Assembly (NCBI GenBank): GCA_900537185.1
Contig: LS999829.1
Location: 474,047 to 538,046 of the forward strand
Source of the DNA: Cytophagales bacterium Alg240-R148
GTDB taxonomy: Bacteria; Bacteroidota; Bacteroidia; Cytophagales; Cyclobacteriaceae
DNA length: 64,000 nucleotides
Direction of reading: 5' to 3'
The notes beneath the pieces were generated by a model that did no database searches, had not been told where the DNA came from, and saw only the letters and a list, made by a program, of their open reading frames with translations. Shown one piece after another: positions 62,571 to 64,000 of the stretch. A program made the translations under genes and the position numbers. The first letter of the stretch is position 1. Each line of letters opens with the position of its first letter.

Positions 62571-64000
62571 ATGTCTACAAATTTTAATATATTAATCGCG
62601 TATACTAAAACCGACAACGAGAATCAATGGGTAACCAAATTCAAAGTATTCCTCGAAAAAATGCTTTATCAAATCAACGGTGTCGAACCTACTATTAACC
62701 TAACTTCTTCTGATGACCATTTCGTGGAACAAGACCTATTGCAGTACAATGTATTTGTGCCTATTCTGTCTTCCAACTACATTGAGTCTGGCAACTTATT
62801 GGATTTAGTAGAAAGTTATGTCAGTGTGCACCAGTTAAACGATGCCGGCATTTCTAAATCCATATATAAAATAGTAAAAAGTAAATTTTCTTTAAAAGAC
62901 CAGCCCAGCAAGCTAGTAGGGCTATTGGGATATGATTTTTACGCATTGGATGATGCGGGCGATGAGATCAATGAATTTGATGATTATTTTAGCAAAGAAG
63001 CAGAAAAGACCTATTGGATGAAAATGGTGGATCTGGCTTACGATATATACGAGGGATCCTCTCAAAACCAGGAAGAAGAAAACGAAGGGTACAAACAGTC
63101 CATTTACCTGGCCAATACAGGGTACGACCTCAACATTCAAAAAAATATCATTCGAAGAGAATTGGTCCGCCATGGCTACCAAGTTTTACCGAACAAAGAA
63201 TTTTCAAGCAATCTAGTCGAAATAGAAAAACAAATTAAAGAAGACTTAGATAAATGCTCACTATCCATTCATTTAGTAGGCAACTCCTACGGAGAAATCC
63301 CAATTGGGGCAGATAAATCGCTGGTAGATATTCAAAATAAAATTGCCACTGAAATTAGCATTACTAAGAACGAAGCGGAGCACTTGTCTTTTCAAAAGTT
63401 AATTTGGATCAATCCAAAGCTCAGCAACCTTAGTGAAAGGCAATCTTCATTTTTGGACAACTTAAAAAGAGATACCACCTCCTTAGAAAATACTGAAATA
63501 CTACAAACACCTCTTGAAGACTTTAAAAACATTTTAAGGGAAGAGTTGATAGAAGTCAGAATTGACAAAGGCCTGAATTTAAGAAAAAAACAGAAATCCA
63601 ATAAGAGCAAGAAAAAATCTGTTTACCTCATTTGTGATAAAGTAGACAAAGAAGCTACTGGTTTCATCCGAGATGCTTTCACAGAAGCGGGTTATGACGT
63701 GTTGTACCCGACATACGAAGGGGAATTATTGGTTCTAAGACAAATACACATCAACAATTTAAGAAACATGGATGTGGCTATTATTTATAAAGGCCAGGTA
63801 AACGACCAATGGGTAAGAATGAAATTGTTGGACTTATTAAAATCCCCTGGGTTTGGAAGAACCAAGCCTATGATGGGCAAGGCAATTGTTGTTGGGCAAG
63901 GGGCCAATTTTAACAATGCCTTATTTAGAGATCCAGGCGTAGACATTATTGAAGGTACTACTGAAGACCAAATTCAGAAGTTAGCGTACTTTGTAAACAG
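62571..64000 (+). CDS. triple TIR/SLOG-like module protein (3' end beyond window)
   Basis: 476 codons are visible from the ATG at 62571, with no stop before the edge. Three Rossmann-like modules: module A (1-~120) opens with NILIAYTKTDNENQWVTKFK and holds VFVPILSSNYIESG, a TIR-like pattern; module B (~176-300) opens with QSIYLANTGYDLNIQKNIIR and holds LSIHLVGNSYGEIP; module C (~349 to edge) opens with SVYLICDKVDKEATGFIRDA and continues YEGELLVLRQIHINNLRNMD, AIIYKGQVNDQWVRMKL. Such modules occur in TIR- and DUF4062-containing proteins of bacterial immune and STAND-ATPase systems. A catalytic TIR Glu could not be assigned with confidence. The gene lies five bases after the transporter-HEAT gene, so they are co-transcribed. 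Confidence 0.8.
   Translation, partial: MSTNFNILIAYTKTDNENQWVTKFKVFLEKMLYQINGVEPTINLTSSDDHFVEQDLLQYNVFVPILSSNYIESGNLLDLVESYVSVHQLNDAGISKSIYKIVKSKFSLKDQPSKLVGLLGYDFYALDDAGDEINEFDDYFSKEAEKTYWMKMVDLAYDIYEGSSQNQEEENEGYKQSIYLANTGYDLNIQKNIIRRELVRHGYQVLPNKEFSSNLVEIEKQIKEDLDKCSLSIHLVGNSYGEIPIGADKSLVDIQNKIATEISITKNEAEHLSFQKLIWINPKLSNLSERQSSFLDNLKRDTTSLENTEILQTPLEDFKNILREELIEVRIDKGLNLRKKQKSNKSKKKSVYLICDKVDKEATGFIRDAFTEAGYDVLYPTYEGELLVLRQIHINNLRNMDVAIIYKGQVNDQWVRMKLLDLLKSPGFGRTKPMMGKAIVVGQGANFNNALFRDPGVDIIEGTTEDQIQKLAYFVN

Noticed and set aside
1-64000. tRNA, rRNA, CRISPR arrays, insertion sequences and phage genes
   Set aside because: None was recognised by eye; no spaced short repeats, transposase or integrase motifs were seen. 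Small structured RNAs could be missed.

Overview
The window looks like a chromosomal segment of a Bacteroidota bacterium, most likely a Cytophagales-type gliding or marine lineage. The evidence is: a subtilase ending in a type IX secretion (T9SS) sorting domain, a TonB-dependent receptor with an N-terminal carboxypeptidase-regulatory-like domain, RHS proteins of the Bacteroidota kind, and several promoters of the Bacteroidota form TTG-N19/20-TAnnTTTG. The species assignment is inference. I found no tRNA, rRNA, CRISPR array, insertion sequence or prophage.

Layout. 1-7406: two RHS/YD-repeat secreted proteins on the minus strand; the downstream one carries plant-type leucine-rich repeats and runs off the left edge. 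7742-9256: an odd secreted repeat/beta-barrel protein. 9260-10190: three tandem ~320 bp non-coding repeats. 10224-14355: an unknown secreted protein, a SnoaL-like lipoprotein and an AsmA-like membrane-anchored protein. 14359-20326: a histidine kinase-CHAT/TPR operon, a kinase-like protein lacking the ATPase domain, and a DUF1232-like protein. 20581-25251: the HrpB helicase, a YdcF/DUF218 protein, and a Crp/Fnr regulator facing the RIC/ScdA iron-sulfur repair protein, which has a Crp-like palindrome upstream. 25324-28019: a TonB receptor plus a thioredoxin-fold protein under a promoter whose -33 box sits inside a palindrome. 28152-31937: gyrA and a TPR protein.

32101-37042: a haem-binding cytochrome-like protein, a MoaD/ThiS-like protein paired with a beta-propeller, an RluA pseudouridine synthase and a PAS histidine kinase. 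37152-42954: a 1.7-kilo-residue T9SS subtilase and a fasciclin lipoprotein. 43228-44368: two unknown small proteins. 44507-50533: a marR-adaptor-RND-TolC efflux operon with a candidate operator. 50844-55227: a two-gene NAD-dependent formate dehydrogenase. 55378-59234: an M48 lipoprotein peptidase, an FAH-family hydrolase, an M23 peptidase and a Bcp peroxiredoxin.

59383-64000: a nucleotide-transporter-like membrane domain fused to HEAT repeats and a degenerate cyclic-nucleotide-binding domain. Five bases downstream lies a protein of three TIR/SLOG-like modules that runs off the right edge. This last pair is the best candidate for an undescribed signalling or defence system. The rest combines housekeeping functions (GyrA, HrpB, Bcp, RluA) with cell-envelope and stress functions.
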